DNA of 15,909 bases, from assembly GCA_016744485.1 (NCBI GenBank), contig JADGEG010000027.1, forward strand, positions 1 to 15,909, in the 5' to 3' direction. Positions 1 to 8,547 of this stretch are shown here, one piece after another. The first letter of the stretch is position 1. The number at the start of each line of letters is the position of its first letter. The notes beneath the pieces were generated by a model. That model was given only the letters and a program-made list of their open reading frames with translations, did not search any database and had not been told where the DNA came from. The position numbers and the translations under genes are program-made. The DNA comes from Arcobacter sp. Its GTDB lineage: Bacteria > Campylobacterota > Campylobacteria > Campylobacterales > Arcobacteraceae.

Positions 1-476
1 CTTTAACGGGATTACATAATAGAAAAAAATTTTATGAAATATTTTCTAAAGAAATAAGAAGAGATGCAAGATATAATAATTATTTATCATTAATATTACT
101 TGATATAGATAATTTTAAAAGCTTTAATGATGATTTTGGACACAATGTTGGAGATGAAGTTTTAAAAATTATTTCTAAAATAATGATAAAAAGTATTAGA
201 GAATATGATGTAGCTGTTAGATGGGGTGGGGAAGAGTTTATTGTATTAACACCAGAAACTAATATAAAAGGTGCCCGTATTGTTGCTGAAAAAATAAGAT
301 CAACAATTGAGAATTTTAAAAATGATAATATTAAACGACAAATAACAGTAAGTTGTGGAATCACTGGTTTTTCTAATAGTGATTCACAAGAAGATATTAT
401 ACAAAGAGCAGATATTGCTTTATATAAAGCAAAAAAACTTGGTAAAAATAATATCGTTGTATACGAAGAGAATTAG
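1..476 (+). CDS. Diguanylate cyclase, GGDEF domain (C-terminal part, 5' end outside window)
   Basis: The open frame enters from the left edge (codons from base 3) and ends at TAG 474-476, giving the last 158 residues of a longer protein. It is an almost complete GGDEF domain, which condenses two GTP into the second messenger cyclic di-GMP. Visible hallmarks are the opening LTGLHNRKKF, the metal- and substrate-binding stretch LLDIDNFKSFNDDFGHNVGD, the active-site signature RWGGEEF, and the closing ADIALYKAKKLGKN. An RxxD motif (REYD) lies exactly five residues before GGEEF, matching the product-inhibition I-site, so the enzyme is probably active and feedback-controlled. Sensor or receiver domains must lie upstream and cannot be seen. 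An ATG at 183 falls inside the domain and is not the true start. The gene is separated from the oad operon by 144 bases and is probably unrelated to it. Confidence 0.93.
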   Translation, partial: LTGLHNRKKFYEIFSKEIRRDARYNNYLSLILLDIDNFKSFNDDFGHNVGDEVLKIISKIMIKSIREYDVAVRWGGEEFIVLTPETNIKGARIVAEKIRSTIENFKNDNIKRQITVSCGITGFSNSDSQEDIIQRADIALYKAKKLGKNNIVVYEEN

Positions 477-620
477 TTTAATATTACTTACATCTTTGAT
501 AAATAAAAAAATTAACAAAATATACAAATTTCAAAATTTACTTAAAAATAAAACAAAAATAAATTTTAATAAAGCTTTATTTTAATAAAATGTTTTGTAT
601 TAATAATTCTAGGGAGTAAT

Positions 621-863
621 ATGGAAGTAGATTTAATTAGTGAAGCATTTAAGTTTATGCTTTTAGGAATGGGAATCGTGTTTATTTTTTTAGTTGTGAT
701 GATATTTTCAATTAAAATTCAGGCTTTTATTATTGCTAAATACTTTTCTAAAAAAGAAGTAAATATAAAATCAAAAAATAAAAAACTTGATATGTCTAAT
801 ACTTCAAAAAAAATTGCTGCTATTAGTGCTGCTATTGAGCATCATAATAATATTAAAGGTTAA
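621..863 (+). CDS. oadG: Oxaloacetate decarboxylase (Na+ extruding) gamma subunit
   Basis: An 80-residue membrane protein of the OadG/sodium-pump gamma family. It has one hydrophobic segment at about residues 12-35, a Lys-rich cytoplasmic tail, and the C-terminal KIAAISAAIEHHN stretch typical of campylobacterial OadG. The gamma subunit anchors the soluble alpha subunit to the membrane beta subunit and stabilises the complex. The assignment rests mostly on size, topology and position just before oadA and oadB, because the family is short and variable. The start is supported by AGGGAG at 611-616. It is the first gene of the operon; oadA begins 5 bases after its stop, and the oadA ribosome binding site (AAAGG, 855-859) lies inside its 3' end. 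The 144 bases upstream hold no clear sigma-70 boxes. They contain a small AT-rich palindrome (568-581) and two copies of TTTTAATAAA (564-573 and 580-589). Confidence 0.88.
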   Translation: MEVDLISEAFKFMLLGMGIVFIFLVVMIFSIKIQAFIIAKYFSKKEVNIKSKNKKLDMSNTSKKIAAISAAIEHHNNIKG

Positions 864-868
864 TAAAA

Positions 869-2683
869 ATGTCAAAAAAATATATTGATATAATGGATAC
901 CACTTTTAGAGATGGTTTTCAGTCAGTTTTTGGTGGACGGGTATTAATGGAAGATTTTTTACCAGCAGTTGAATCTGCAAAAGAAGCAGGAATTAATCAC
1001 TTTGAATTTGGTGGAGGAGCAAGGTTTCAATCTTTATTTTTTTATTTAAAAGAAAATGCTTTTGATATGATGGATCAATTTAGAAATATAGTTGGTTCTG
1101 AAGCTAATTTACAAACATTAGCACGTGGAATTAATACAGTTATGCTTGATACTGGTTCAAGAGAACTAATAGATATGCATGCAAAAATGTTTGCTAAGCA
1201 CGGAACAACAACTATTAGAAATTTTGATGCTTTAAATGATGTCCAAAATTTAGAATATTCTGCTCAGTGTATTAAAAAATATGGTTTAAAGCATGAAGTT
1301 GTAGTAACTCTAATGGATTTACCACCAGGATGTATAGGTGCTCATGATGTTGAATTTTATGAAAAAACACTAAGAGGTATTTTAGATAGAAGCATTCCTT
1401 ATGATTCAATTTGTTTTAAAGACGCATCTGGTACTTCATCTCCAAAAAAAGTATACGATACAATTAAAATGGCTAGGAAACTTCTAGGTGATGACACTCA
1501 TATCAGATTACATACTCATGAAACAGCAGGTGTTTCTGTATCTTCGTATTTAGCTGCTCTTGATGCAGGGGCTAACGGAATTGACTTAGCTTGTGATCCT
1601 GTTTCAGGAGGAACTTCACAACCTGATATATTAACTATGATGCATGCAGTAAAAGGTATGAATTATGATTTAGGTGGTTTTGAAATTGATAAAATTTTAA
1701 AACATCAAGAAGTTTTAAAAGATCAATTAAAAGATTATTTTATTCCCCCTGAGGCTACTTGTGTTTCACCTTTAATTCCATTTTCACCAATGCCAGGAGG
1801 TGCATTAACTGCTAATACTCAAATGATGAGAGATAATAATACTTTACATAGATTTCCAGAAGTAATACAAGCTATGAGAGAAGTTGTTGAAAAAGGTGGA
1901 TATGGTACATCTGTAACTCCAGTATCACAATTTTATTGGCAACAAGCATATGCAAATGTAATGTTTGGTCCTTGGAAGCAAATATCACCTGGTTATGGTA
2001 AAATGGTTCTTGGATATTTTGGAAAAACACCTGTTGAACCTGATGAACATGTTGTTAAACTTGCTAGTAAAAAATTAAAATTAGAAACAACAAATGAAAA
2101 TCCTTTAGACATAGCAGATAAAGATGAGAAAAAAACTATTAAATACTGGAAAAACAGGTTAATTGATGAAAAAATTGAAACAAGTGAAGAAAATATTTTT
2201 ATTGCAGCTGCTTGTGATGAAAAAGGAATTACATTTTTAAAAGGTGAAAGTTTACTTAATATTAGAAAAAATACTAAAAATGATGCAGTTTGTGAAGACA
2301 ATATAGATTGTAAATTAGGAGAAAATAAAAGTATGAATAATTCAAATGGAAATTATACGGTAATTGTAGATGGTCAAAAATTTAATGTAACAGTTGCCCA
2401 AGGTGATGTTGATGTTAAAGTTGCCAACAAACTAGAACAAAATTCAATAAAAACTAGCAGTACAGAAGAAAAACAAAACATAACAGCTACTGTTAGCGGT
2501 AATGTTTGGAAGTTATTGGTTAAAGTAGGTGATAAAGTTGAAAAAGGTCAAGTTGTTGCTATTTTAGAAGCTATGAAAATGGAAATTGATTTAGAAGCTC
2601 CTTGTTCTGGAACAATTTCTGAAATTTTTGTCTCACAAAGTAGTTCAATTGAAGAAGGTGATACAATTGCTACGATTAGTTAA
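869..2683 (+). CDS. oadA: Oxaloacetate decarboxylase alpha subunit / pyruvate carboxylase subunit B (biotin protein)
   Basis: A 604-residue biotin-dependent carboxyltransferase. Residues 4-265 form the HMGL-like TIM barrel, with DTTFRD (Asp15), CFKDASG (Lys184, expected to be the carboxylated lysine) and HTHETAG (His215 and His217, expected metal ligands). About 285-480 is the conserved PYC/OADA domain. A low-complexity linker follows, and about 535-604 is a biotinyl domain with EAMKM, where Lys570 is the biotin site. As the alpha subunit it moves CO2 from oxaloacetate to biotin, giving pyruvate; carboxybiotin is then used by OadB to drive Na+ export. The sequence resembles the Campylobacter protein annotated as pyruvate carboxylase subunit B (PycB), which works in the opposite direction with a separate biotin carboxylase. 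The adjacent oadG and oadB favour the decarboxylase role here. No biotin carboxylase subunit is encoded in the window. Confidence 0.93.
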   Translation: MSKKYIDIMDTTFRDGFQSVFGGRVLMEDFLPAVESAKEAGINHFEFGGGARFQSLFFYLKENAFDMMDQFRNIVGSEANLQTLARGINTVMLDTGSRELIDMHAKMFAKHGTTTIRNFDALNDVQNLEYSAQCIKKYGLKHEVVVTLMDLPPGCIGAHDVEFYEKTLRGILDRSIPYDSICFKDASGTSSPKKVYDTIKMARKLLGDDTHIRLHTHETAGVSVSSYLAALDAGANGIDLACDPVSGGTSQPDILTMMHAVKGMNYDLGGFEIDKILKHQEVLKDQLKDYFIPPEATCVSPLIPFSPMPGGALTANTQMMRDNNTLHRFPEVIQAMREVVEKGGYGTSVTPVSQFYWQQAYANVMFGPWKQISPGYGKMVLGYFGKTPVEPDEHVVKLASKKLKLETTNENPLDIADKDEKKTIKYWKNRLIDEKIETSEENIFIAAACDEKGITFLKGESLLNIRKNTKNDAVCEDNIDCKLGENKSMNNSNGNYTVIVDGQKFNVTVAQGDVDVKVANKLEQNSIKTSSTEEKQNITATVSGNVWKLLVKVGDKVEKGQVVAILEAMKMEIDLEAPCSGTISEIFVSQSSSIEEGDTIATIS

Positions 2684-2716
2684 AAAATTAATCATTACAA
2701 TTCAGGAGAATACTAA

Positions 2717-4045
2717 ATGAATAAAAAAATACTTCTTTCAATATTAATTATACTTTTTAGTATATTTAGTATAAATTCTTTTGCCTCAACAAATACTGTT
2801 GATAAAACAACACCTAAAGAAAATAATAAACAAAAATATGAATCTAAATCTTTAAGCCAATTGTTGAATTCTTTTTATAAAACAACTGGTTTATATGCTT
2901 TTATAACTCCTAGAGATAATGTTTTGACATCTGAATCACATTCTGAGGATGCAAGACTCATGACGGCATTTGAACAAACAACTGGAAGACTTATTATGTT
3001 TGCTATTTGTTTATTATTATTTTATTTAGCAATTGCTAAAGGTTTTGAACCATTATTATTATTACCTATTGCTTTTGGAGGAATGTTAGCAAATATTCCT
3101 TTAGCTGGTATTGGTGGTGAAAATGGAATGTTAGGAATTATTTATAATATGGGAATAGCAAATGGTTTTTTCCCACTTCTTATTTTTATGGGAGTTGGAG
3201 CCATGACAGATTTTACACCTTTACTTGCTAATCCAAAGTCAGCTATATTAGGAGCTGCTGCTCAATTTGGTATTTTTGGTTCTTTAGTTGGTGCTGTTAT
3301 GATTGGTTTTGACCTACAAACTGCATCGGCAATTTCTATTATTGGTGGAGCTGACGGACCTACATCTATTTTTATAGCAAATAGATTAGCTCCTGAATTA
3401 CTTGGAGCTATTGCAGTTGCCGCTTATTCGTATATGGCTTTAGTTCCTGTTATTCAACCTCCTATTATGAAAGCATTAACAACGATTGAAGAGCGGAAAA
3501 TAAAAATGCCAAAATTAAGAAAGGTTCATAAATTAGAAAATTTATTTTTGCCTATTCTTATTTTAATGTTAGCTATTATTTTTTTACCAGAATCAACACC
3601 TTTAATTGGTGCTTTTGCAATGGGTAACTTTTTTAAACAATCTGGTGTTGTTGAAAGACTTAGTGATACTATGCAAAATTCTTTGATCAATATTGTTACG
3701 ATATTCTTAGGACTTGGAGTTGGGTCTAAATTAGCAGCTGATAAATTTTTAGTATTAGATACATTAGGAATTATGATTATTGGTTTATTAGCATTTTCAG
3801 CAGGAACTGCTTCAGGTGTTCTTATGGCAAAACTTATGAATAAATTAAGCTCAAAAGATAATCAAATTAATCCTTTAATTGGAGCAGCTGGTGTTTCAGC
3901 TGTACCAATGGCAGCAAGAGTTGTAAGTAAAGTAGGACAAGAGTACGACAAATCAAATGTATTATTAATGCATGCAATGGGTCCAAATGTCGCAGGTGTT
4001 ATTGGTTCAGCTGTTGCAGCTGGTGTACTTTTATCAATATTTTAA
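2717..4045 (+). CDS. oadB: Oxaloacetate decarboxylase beta subunit, Na+ pump
   Basis: A 442-residue polytopic inner-membrane protein that decarboxylates carboxybiotin on the alpha subunit and exports Na+. A signal-like hydrophobic N-terminus (residues 4-23, possible cleavage after SFA at 24) is followed by a hydrophilic stretch to about residue 88, then the OadB core beginning RLIMFAICLLLFYLAIAKGFEP. The family signature GGADGPTSIF contains Asp213, the expected coupling aspartate, and Tyr239 sits 26 residues later, matching the spacing of the known Asp/Tyr pair in enterobacterial OadB. The end, MHAMGPNVAGVIGSAVAAG, is also highly conserved. The N-terminal periplasmic-type extension is longer than in enterobacterial OadB; I believe it is usual in Campylobacterota. 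AGGAG at 2704-2708 supports the start, 33 bases after oadA. Confidence 0.93.
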   Translation: MNKKILLSILIILFSIFSINSFASTNTVDKTTPKENNKQKYESKSLSQLLNSFYKTTGLYAFITPRDNVLTSESHSEDARLMTAFEQTTGRLIMFAICLLLFYLAIAKGFEPLLLLPIAFGGMLANIPLAGIGGENGMLGIIYNMGIANGFFPLLIFMGVGAMTDFTPLLANPKSAILGAAAQFGIFGSLVGAVMIGFDLQTASAISIIGGADGPTSIFIANRLAPELLGAIAVAAYSYMALVPVIQPPIMKALTTIEERKIKMPKLRKVHKLENLFLPILILMLAIIFLPESTPLIGAFAMGNFFKQSGVVERLSDTMQNSLINIVTIFLGLGVGSKLAADKFLVLDTLGIMIIGLLAFSAGTASGVLMAKLMNKLSSKDNQINPLIGAAGVSAVPMAARVVSKVGQEYDKSNVLLMHAMGPNVAGVIGSAVAAGVLLSIF

Positions 4046-4067
4046 ATTAATTAGGAAATAAGAAATT

Positions 4068-5648
4068 ATGTTAGATATTAAAAACTCTTTAGACTTAGAA
4101 AATGTAGGTGAAATTTATAGAAATCTTGATACTGGTTCTTTAATAAAATATGCAGTTGAACATGAAAAAGCTAAAGTTTCTTCAACTGGTGCTTTAATGA
4201 TTGATACAGGTATTTTTACAGGAAGAAGTCCAAAAGATAAATTTTTTGTAAATCAAGATCCTTCAAATAAATTTATAGCATGGGGTGATATAAATAAAAA
4301 AGTTTCGAAACAAGTTTATGAAGATTTATTTAAAACAACACAAAAACAATTAAGTAATAAAAATCTTTTTATTACAGATGTTTACTGTGGTGCTAGTTTG
4401 GATAGTAGAAGATCAGTAAGATTTATTACTGAAGTTGCATGGCAAGCACATTTTGTAAAAAATATGTTTATTGTGCCTAAAACACAAAAAGAACTAGATG
4501 AGTTTGTTCCAGATTTTACTATATATAATGCTTGTAAAACTGTTGATATGGCTTATGCAAGTCATAAATTGCATTCTGAAGTTTATGTTGTTTTTAATGT
4601 TGAAGAAAATACTGCGATTATTGGTGGTACTTGGTATGCAGGAGAAATGAAAAAAGGTGTGTTTTCTATGATGAACTATTGGCTTCCCTTAGAAGGTAAA
4701 CTAGCCATGCATTGTTCTGCTAATATTGGAGAAAAAGGTGATACTGCCTTATTCTTTGGTTTAAGTGGAACAGGAAAAACAACTTTATCAACTGATCCGA
4801 AACGAAAATTAATAGGTGATGATGAACACGGTTGGGATGAAGAAGGAATTTTTAATTTTGAAGGTGGTTGTTATGCCAAAGTTATTAATCTTGATAAAGA
4901 TTCTGAACCTGAAATTTTTGATGCTATTAAAGAAGGTGCTATTTTAGAAAATGTTGTTGCCAATGAAAATGGAGTTGTAGATTATACAGATGGTTCAAAA
5001 ACAGAGAATACAAGAGTTTCTTATCCCTTAGATCATATTCCAAATCATACACCAGATATGAAAGGTGGACATCCTAATAATATAATATTCTTATGTGCTG
5101 ACGCTTTTGGTATTTTACCTCCTGTTGCAAAATTAACTAAACAACAAGCAATGTATTATTTTTTAAGTGGATATACTGCTAAAGTTGCAGGAACAGAAAG
5201 AGGTATAACAGAACCAGTTGCTACATTTAGCTCTTGTTTTGGTGAAGCTTTCTTGCCATTAAACCCTACGGTGTATGCAAAACTATTAGGTGAAAAAATT
5301 GATTTACATAATGTAAATGTTTATCTTGTAAATACTGGTTGGACAGGTGGTCCTTATGGAGTAGGTACAAGAATGAGTATAAAAAATACAAGAGCTTGTA
5401 TTAATAGTATATTAGATGGTTCAATTAATACTTCAGATTTTGACAACTTAGCAATTTTTAATTTAAAAATTCCAAAAACATTGAATAATGTTGAAACAAA
5501 AGTTTTAAACCCTAGAAATACTTGGGAAGACAAAGAAGCATATGATGAAATGTCAAAAAAACTTGCAAGTATGTATATTAAAAATTTCTTTAAATATATT
5601 ACTTTAGAAAGTGAATATGATTTTACACCTGCTGGCCCTAATCTATAA
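4068..5648 (+). CDS. pckA: Phosphoenolpyruvate carboxykinase (ATP)
   Basis: A 526-residue cytosolic enzyme, the normal length for the ATP-dependent family. It catalyses oxaloacetate + ATP to PEP + ADP + CO2, the entry step of gluconeogenesis. Motifs seen in order are TGRSPKDKF (Arg53 region, substrate binding), the P-loop GLSGTGKTTLS (Lys237), the second kinase motif LIGDDEHGWD (residues 249-256), FNFEGGCYAK, and a late TERGITEP / NTGWTGGPYG region that contributes to nucleotide binding. It lies 22 bases after oadB, with AGGAA just upstream of its ATG, so it is almost certainly transcribed with oadGAB. This places PEP synthesis and Na+-coupled pyruvate formation, two competing uses of oxaloacetate, in one operon. 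In Campylobacter jejuni pckA likewise neighbours the pycB/oadA homologue. The operon ends here, with a hairpin 72 bases downstream. Confidence 0.97.
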   Translation: MLDIKNSLDLENVGEIYRNLDTGSLIKYAVEHEKAKVSSTGALMIDTGIFTGRSPKDKFFVNQDPSNKFIAWGDINKKVSKQVYEDLFKTTQKQLSNKNLFITDVYCGASLDSRRSVRFITEVAWQAHFVKNMFIVPKTQKELDEFVPDFTIYNACKTVDMAYASHKLHSEVYVVFNVEENTAIIGGTWYAGEMKKGVFSMMNYWLPLEGKLAMHCSANIGEKGDTALFFGLSGTGKTTLSTDPKRKLIGDDEHGWDEEGIFNFEGGCYAKVINLDKDSEPEIFDAIKEGAILENVVANENGVVDYTDGSKTENTRVSYPLDHIPNHTPDMKGGHPNNIIFLCADAFGILPPVAKLTKQQAMYYFLSGYTAKVAGTERGITEPVATFSSCFGEAFLPLNPTVYAKLLGEKIDLHNVNVYLVNTGWTGGPYGVGTRMSIKNTRACINSILDGSINTSDFDNLAIFNLKIPKTLNNVETKVLNPRNTWEDKEAYDEMSKKLASMYIKNFFKYITLESEYDFTPAGPNL

Positions 5649-5719
5649 AAATATATAATAAAATTTTTCATTTTGTAATATAACATAGTTAAATATTTTA
5701 AATAAAATACAGAATATAT

Positions 5720-5757
5720 TCATAGAACTATTTTATGGTTCTATGAGATTTTTCATT
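5720..5757 (+). terminator. Intrinsic terminator after the oadGAB-pckA operon
   Basis: Bases 5720-5731 pair with 5735-5746 to form a 12-bp stem (outer nine pairs TCATAGAAC/GTTCTATGA, with one G-T pair inside) closed by a TTT loop. It is followed by GATTTTTCATT, a moderately T-rich tail. It lies 72 bases beyond the pckA stop in a 232-base gap between convergent genes, so it could also serve the minus strand, though there it lies about 135 bases past the stop. The rest of the gap (5649-5880) is plain AT-rich sequence apart from a 10-base palindrome AGAATATTCT at 5817-5826; I see no RNA gene or small coding frame in it. Confidence 0.75.
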
Positions 5758-5880
5758 AAAAGTTTGTTTTATTATTGTCTTGAAATTAAAAATCATTAAA
5801 ATTTTTTGTAATTATAAGAATATTCTAATTTGGGTTTAAAAGTTAATAATTATTATTTTAATTTATATTTTATCTTGTTT

Positions 5881-6468
5881 TTATATATTTATACTATCAG
5901 GAAAGTTGTTTATCATTTCCTTATATGTTGTATATTTTTCTAATGATTTAACAACTATTTCTAATGGTTTTTTATATATTTTTTGTAAATCGTATTCATT
6001 TTTTTGTAATTCAAAAGCTAATTTTTCAACAGGTGGATTAAATTGTGCATTAATATTGAAATTAGTATCTTTTTTATTTCCTCGTGCATCTGCTTTATAC
6101 CAGCCATACTTTTTTAGATAAATTGTATTTAATCCATGAAGACAATAAACATCTTTTTTATACTCACTGCAACTTAGACGTTGATAAGAAAACCCTGTAG
6201 GGATACTATGAAAGCGTAATAATGCAGCTAATAAGTGACTTTTAGCATAACACCATCCAGTTTTATATTTTAATACATCACTTGCTTTACATGTAGTGAT
6301 ATTATCTTTATAATCCCCACTATGATTGATATGATCTCTTACATAAAGAAAACAACTTCGTGCTATTTGAATATCTGTTTTACAATTATTTGCTAAATTT
6401 GTAGCTAAATCTTGTATTTTTTTATTCGAAAAATCAATAATACTACTTTCTTCTAAAAACTCTGTCAT
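5881..6468 (-). CDS. Transglutaminase-like cysteine protease-fold protein
   Basis: A 195-residue protein with a transglutaminase-like core. The expected catalytic triad is visible: Cys73 in KTGWCYAKSHLLAALLR, His111 in CLHGLN, and Asp127 in WYKADARGNK. The surrounding pattern (access to small bacterial transglutaminase-like domains that act as peptidases or amidases) is clear over residues 35-130; the last 60 residues are Lys-rich with no recognised domain. There is no signal peptide, so it is likely cytoplasmic. It starts 37 bases after the stop of the polysaccharide deacetylase on the same strand and was probably co-transcribed with it. No strong Shine-Dalgarno sequence precedes the ATG; the upstream AAAAAGTG is only a weak match. 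Substrate unknown: candidates include peptides, isopeptide bonds or amino-acid conjugates. Confidence 0.82.
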   Translation of the reverse strand: MTEFLEESSIIDFSNKKIQDLATNLANNCKTDIQIARSCFLYVRDHINHSGDYKDNITTCKASDVLKYKTGWCYAKSHLLAALLRFHSIPTGFSYQRLSCSEYKKDVYCLHGLNTIYLKKYGWYKADARGNKKDTNFNINAQFNPPVEKLAFELQKNEYDLQKIYKKPLEIVVKSLEKYTTYKEMINNFPDSINI

Positions 6469-6505
6469 ATTTAAACACTTTTTATTTTAATAAAAAAATA
6501 TCTTC

Positions 6506-7567
6506 TTATTCTTTGTACCACTTGTTATTTTGTTTTTTAACTAACCATAAATTTGAATACCAATAATAAGCTTTTTTTGTTTTAATAGATGGAGCCGTAC
6601 AGTTTATCTTTTTTCGTCCATTATACCAGTTGGGTAAAAACATAGATATATTAACAAAGCCATCTTTGTTTGTCTTTGTTAATTTTAACGATTTACCAAA
6701 ACTATAACAAGCTAATTGATTTAAGTAAAAATCTTTAATTTTCAAATCAAAAGAAAAAGTTTTATTTTTAATAGTTCTTTCTATTAAAATGCTTTCTCCT
6801 ACATTGACATTTTTAATATCAAATGCCAAAGTATTTACTCTTAAAATAAAATTTTTCATTTTTGCATAATTCATAGCCATAGGAAAACGTGGTATTGCTA
6901 GAAAATCACTACTATGTCCTACTGCTCCTGATTGTTGTGCAAAAGCATAATAAGAAAAAGATTTAAGAGTTTTTTTCAAAAAATCATTATATTCTCCATA
7001 AGGATAAGCAAACATTTTTATTTTTATATCTAATTTACTTTCAATAATATATTTATCTTTTTTTAGGTTATTATAAATTCTATTTTCATAATCTTTATTT
7101 GATTCATTTTTAAGTTTTCTTACTAAATGTGCATGATCATAACTGTGACTACCTATTGTGCCACCTTTTTTTATGACAGTTTTTAATTCATTCCATGATA
7201 GATAATGCTTATAATTTGCATTCGTTGCTTGAGCATTAACAAAAACAGTAAATGGCCATGATCTTTTTTCTAAAAGTACAGCAGCTTCATATAGTACAGA
7301 TTTATATGCATCATCAAAAGTAATAGCTACAGTTTTTTTTGCTAATTGTTCTTTATTTTTTAAAGAACTTATGATTTGCTCTAAGGGTAGAACATTAAAA
7401 TTATTATCTTCTAAGTATTTTAAATGTTGTTTAAAAAGCTTTGGACTAATACTTGTGCTTTTTGGTGTCTTATTGCTAACATGATGATATAGTAATATAC
7501 TAGCACTTGAATTTGCATATGCACTTATATTAAATATCATAATCATAACCATTAAAAATAATTTCAT
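6506..7567 (-). CDS. Exported polysaccharide deacetylase (NodB-homology, CE4)
   Basis: A 353-residue protein. Residues 1-18 look like a Sec signal peptide (hydrophobic core, AYA just before Asn19), so it acts in the periplasm or outside. Residues 22-230 carry the NodB homology domain: ILLYHHVS, motif 1 AITFDDAY with Asp85 (probable catalytic base) and Asp86 (metal), motif 2 GSHSYDHA with His141 and His145 (metal ligands), and motif 3 FAYPYGEY (186-193). CE4 enzymes remove N- or O-acetyl groups from peptidoglycan, chitin-like sugars, poly-GlcNAc or exopolysaccharide. A C-terminal region of about 110 residues (245-353), beta-rich in appearance and with three Cys residues, has no family I recognise. 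GAGGA precedes the ATG. Its sequence pattern resembles the exported deacetylases common in gammaproteobacteria. The exact sugar substrate is unknown. Confidence 0.9.
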   Translation of the reverse strand: MKLFLMVMIMIFNISAYANSSASILLYHHVSNKTPKSTSISPKLFKQHLKYLEDNNFNVLPLEQIISSLKNKEQLAKKTVAITFDDAYKSVLYEAAVLLEKRSWPFTVFVNAQATNANYKHYLSWNELKTVIKKGGTIGSHSYDHAHLVRKLKNESNKDYENRIYNNLKKDKYIIESKLDIKIKMFAYPYGEYNDFLKKTLKSFSYYAFAQQSGAVGHSSDFLAIPRFPMAMNYAKMKNFILRVNTLAFDIKNVNVGESILIERTIKNKTFSFDLKIKDFYLNQLACYSFGKSLKLTKTNKDGFVNISMFLPNWYNGRKKINCTAPSIKTKKAYYWYSNLWLVKKQNNKWYKE

Positions 7568-7600
7568 TTTTTTATCCTCTTGTAATATAATTTTTACACT

Positions 7601-7606
7601 TTTATA
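7601..7606 (-). promoter_or_regulatory. Possible -10 element for the deacetylase-transglutaminase unit
   Basis: On the minus strand the sequence reads TATAAA here, which would give a transcript start near 7594 and a leader of about 27 bases before the deacetylase ATG. It sits in the 120-base gap after the PhzF gene, with T-rich sequence upstream and no recognisable -35. This is an inference from one hexamer in AT-rich DNA, so it is weak. No terminator for the PhzF gene stands out in the same gap. Confidence 0.3.
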
Positions 7607-7687
7607 AAAATTATTCTATCTAAAAAAAAATATTGATTTACTAAAACTTAGTTTTGCAAGTATTACTTTTTGTCATTTATGCTTAAC

Positions 7688-8479
7688 TTAAATTTCTATA
7701 TATCCTTCAAGATACTTCACTGCTTTTCCTAATATTGTCACATGTTCATGCGAAACTTGACATAATAAAACTCCACCTCTTTTTGAAGCTTGATATGCTT
7801 TTAAATTATTTTTATTTAACTTATCTGCCCAATATGGAGCAAGTCCTGTATGAATTGATCCAGTAACAGGATCTTCATCTCCTCCACTTGCAGGCCAAAA
7901 ATATCTTGAAATAAAGTCATATTCTTTGGCTTTTGCTGTAACAACCATGTCATAAGGTGCTAGTTTTTTTAATTCTTCAAGATTTACTTTTATTTTATAA
8001 ATATCATCTTCATTTGTGTAAATAGCAAAATATGCTTGTGCATTTAAAAGTACTTCACTTGGAGCAATAGATAAACCTTTTAATATAGCTTTAGGAATAG
8101 ACTTAATTTCTTTTGGCTTTTTATTTGGAAATATCATTTTAATATAATTGTCTTTTTCTTTATTAACTTTAAGTGTGCCAACTGCTTTAGCAATAAACTT
8201 AATTTCTTCAAGTAAATTATTTTGTTCAAATAAAACAAAAGCAGAAGCCAATGTCGCATGACCACAAAAATCAATCTCTGTTAAAGGGGAAAACCAGCGA
8301 ATCTCATAAGTGTTATTAGTTGTATTTTTTATAAATGCAGTTTCTGAAAGATTATTTTCTGTAGCAATTTCTTGCATTAATTTAGTACTTAAGAATTCTT
8401 TTAAAAGAATTACTGCAGCATAGTTACCTTCAAAGACAGTATCTGTAAATGCATCAATTTGATATATTTTTAGTTTCAT
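7688..8479 (-). CDS. PhzF family isomerase/epimerase
   Basis: A 263-residue protein of the PhzF/YddE family, which shares the diaminopimelate-epimerase fold (two similar lobes). Seen are NNLSETAFI with Glu46 at the position of the PhzF catalytic glutamate, RWFSPLTEIDFCGHATLA (71-76 FCGHAT), SGGDEDPVTGSIHTGLAPYW (199-216), and QASKRGG near the end. The only well-studied member, PhzF of phenazine synthesis, isomerises a dihydro-anthranilate; most genomic members, including this one, lie outside phenazine clusters and have unknown substrates. The length is normal and it appears intact and cytoplasmic. AAGGA at 8486-8490 lies 6 bases before the ATG. It is transcribed away from the M20/ATP-grasp operon across a 154-base gap, so the two could share a regulator, but nothing proves a joint function. 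Confidence 0.9.
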   Translation of the reverse strand: MKLKIYQIDAFTDTVFEGNYAAVILLKEFLSTKLMQEIATENNLSETAFIKNTTNNTYEIRWFSPLTEIDFCGHATLASAFVLFEQNNLLEEIKFIAKAVGTLKVNKEKDNYIKMIFPNKKPKEIKSIPKAILKGLSIAPSEVLLNAQAYFAIYTNEDDIYKIKVNLEELKKLAPYDMVVTAKAKEYDFISRYFWPASGGDEDPVTGSIHTGLAPYWADKLNKNNLKAYQASKRGGVLLCQVSHEHVTILGKAVKYLEGYIEI

Positions 8480-8547
8480 TATTAATCCTTATATTTTATA
8501 AAAAGATTGTACTTATTTATTAATTAATTGTGAATAAAATAATATTT

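Noticed and set aside
80..364. Minus-strand reading frame of 94 codons opposite the GGDEF domain
   Set aside because: It lies antisense to a clearly conserved domain, has no ribosome binding site of note and encodes a low-complexity hydrophobic product.
568..581. Palindrome AATAAAGCTTTATT as a terminator of the GGDEF gene
   Set aside because: The usable stem is only about five A-T pairs once a loop is allowed, too weak to call a terminator in such AT-rich DNA.
355..585. Plus-strand frame of 76 codons overlapping the GGDEF gene end
   Set aside because: Product is almost entirely Ile/Lys/Asn/Leu typical of AT-rich noise, and it is out of frame with the real gene.
1993..2301. Minus-strand frame of 102 codons inside oadA
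   Set aside because: Antisense shadow of the oadA linker region; Ser/Phe/Leu-rich product without recognisable domain.
5649..5880. Small RNA or riboswitch in the gap after pckA
   Set aside because: Apart from the terminator hairpin and one short palindrome, there is no structured or GC-richer segment and no promoter-like start.
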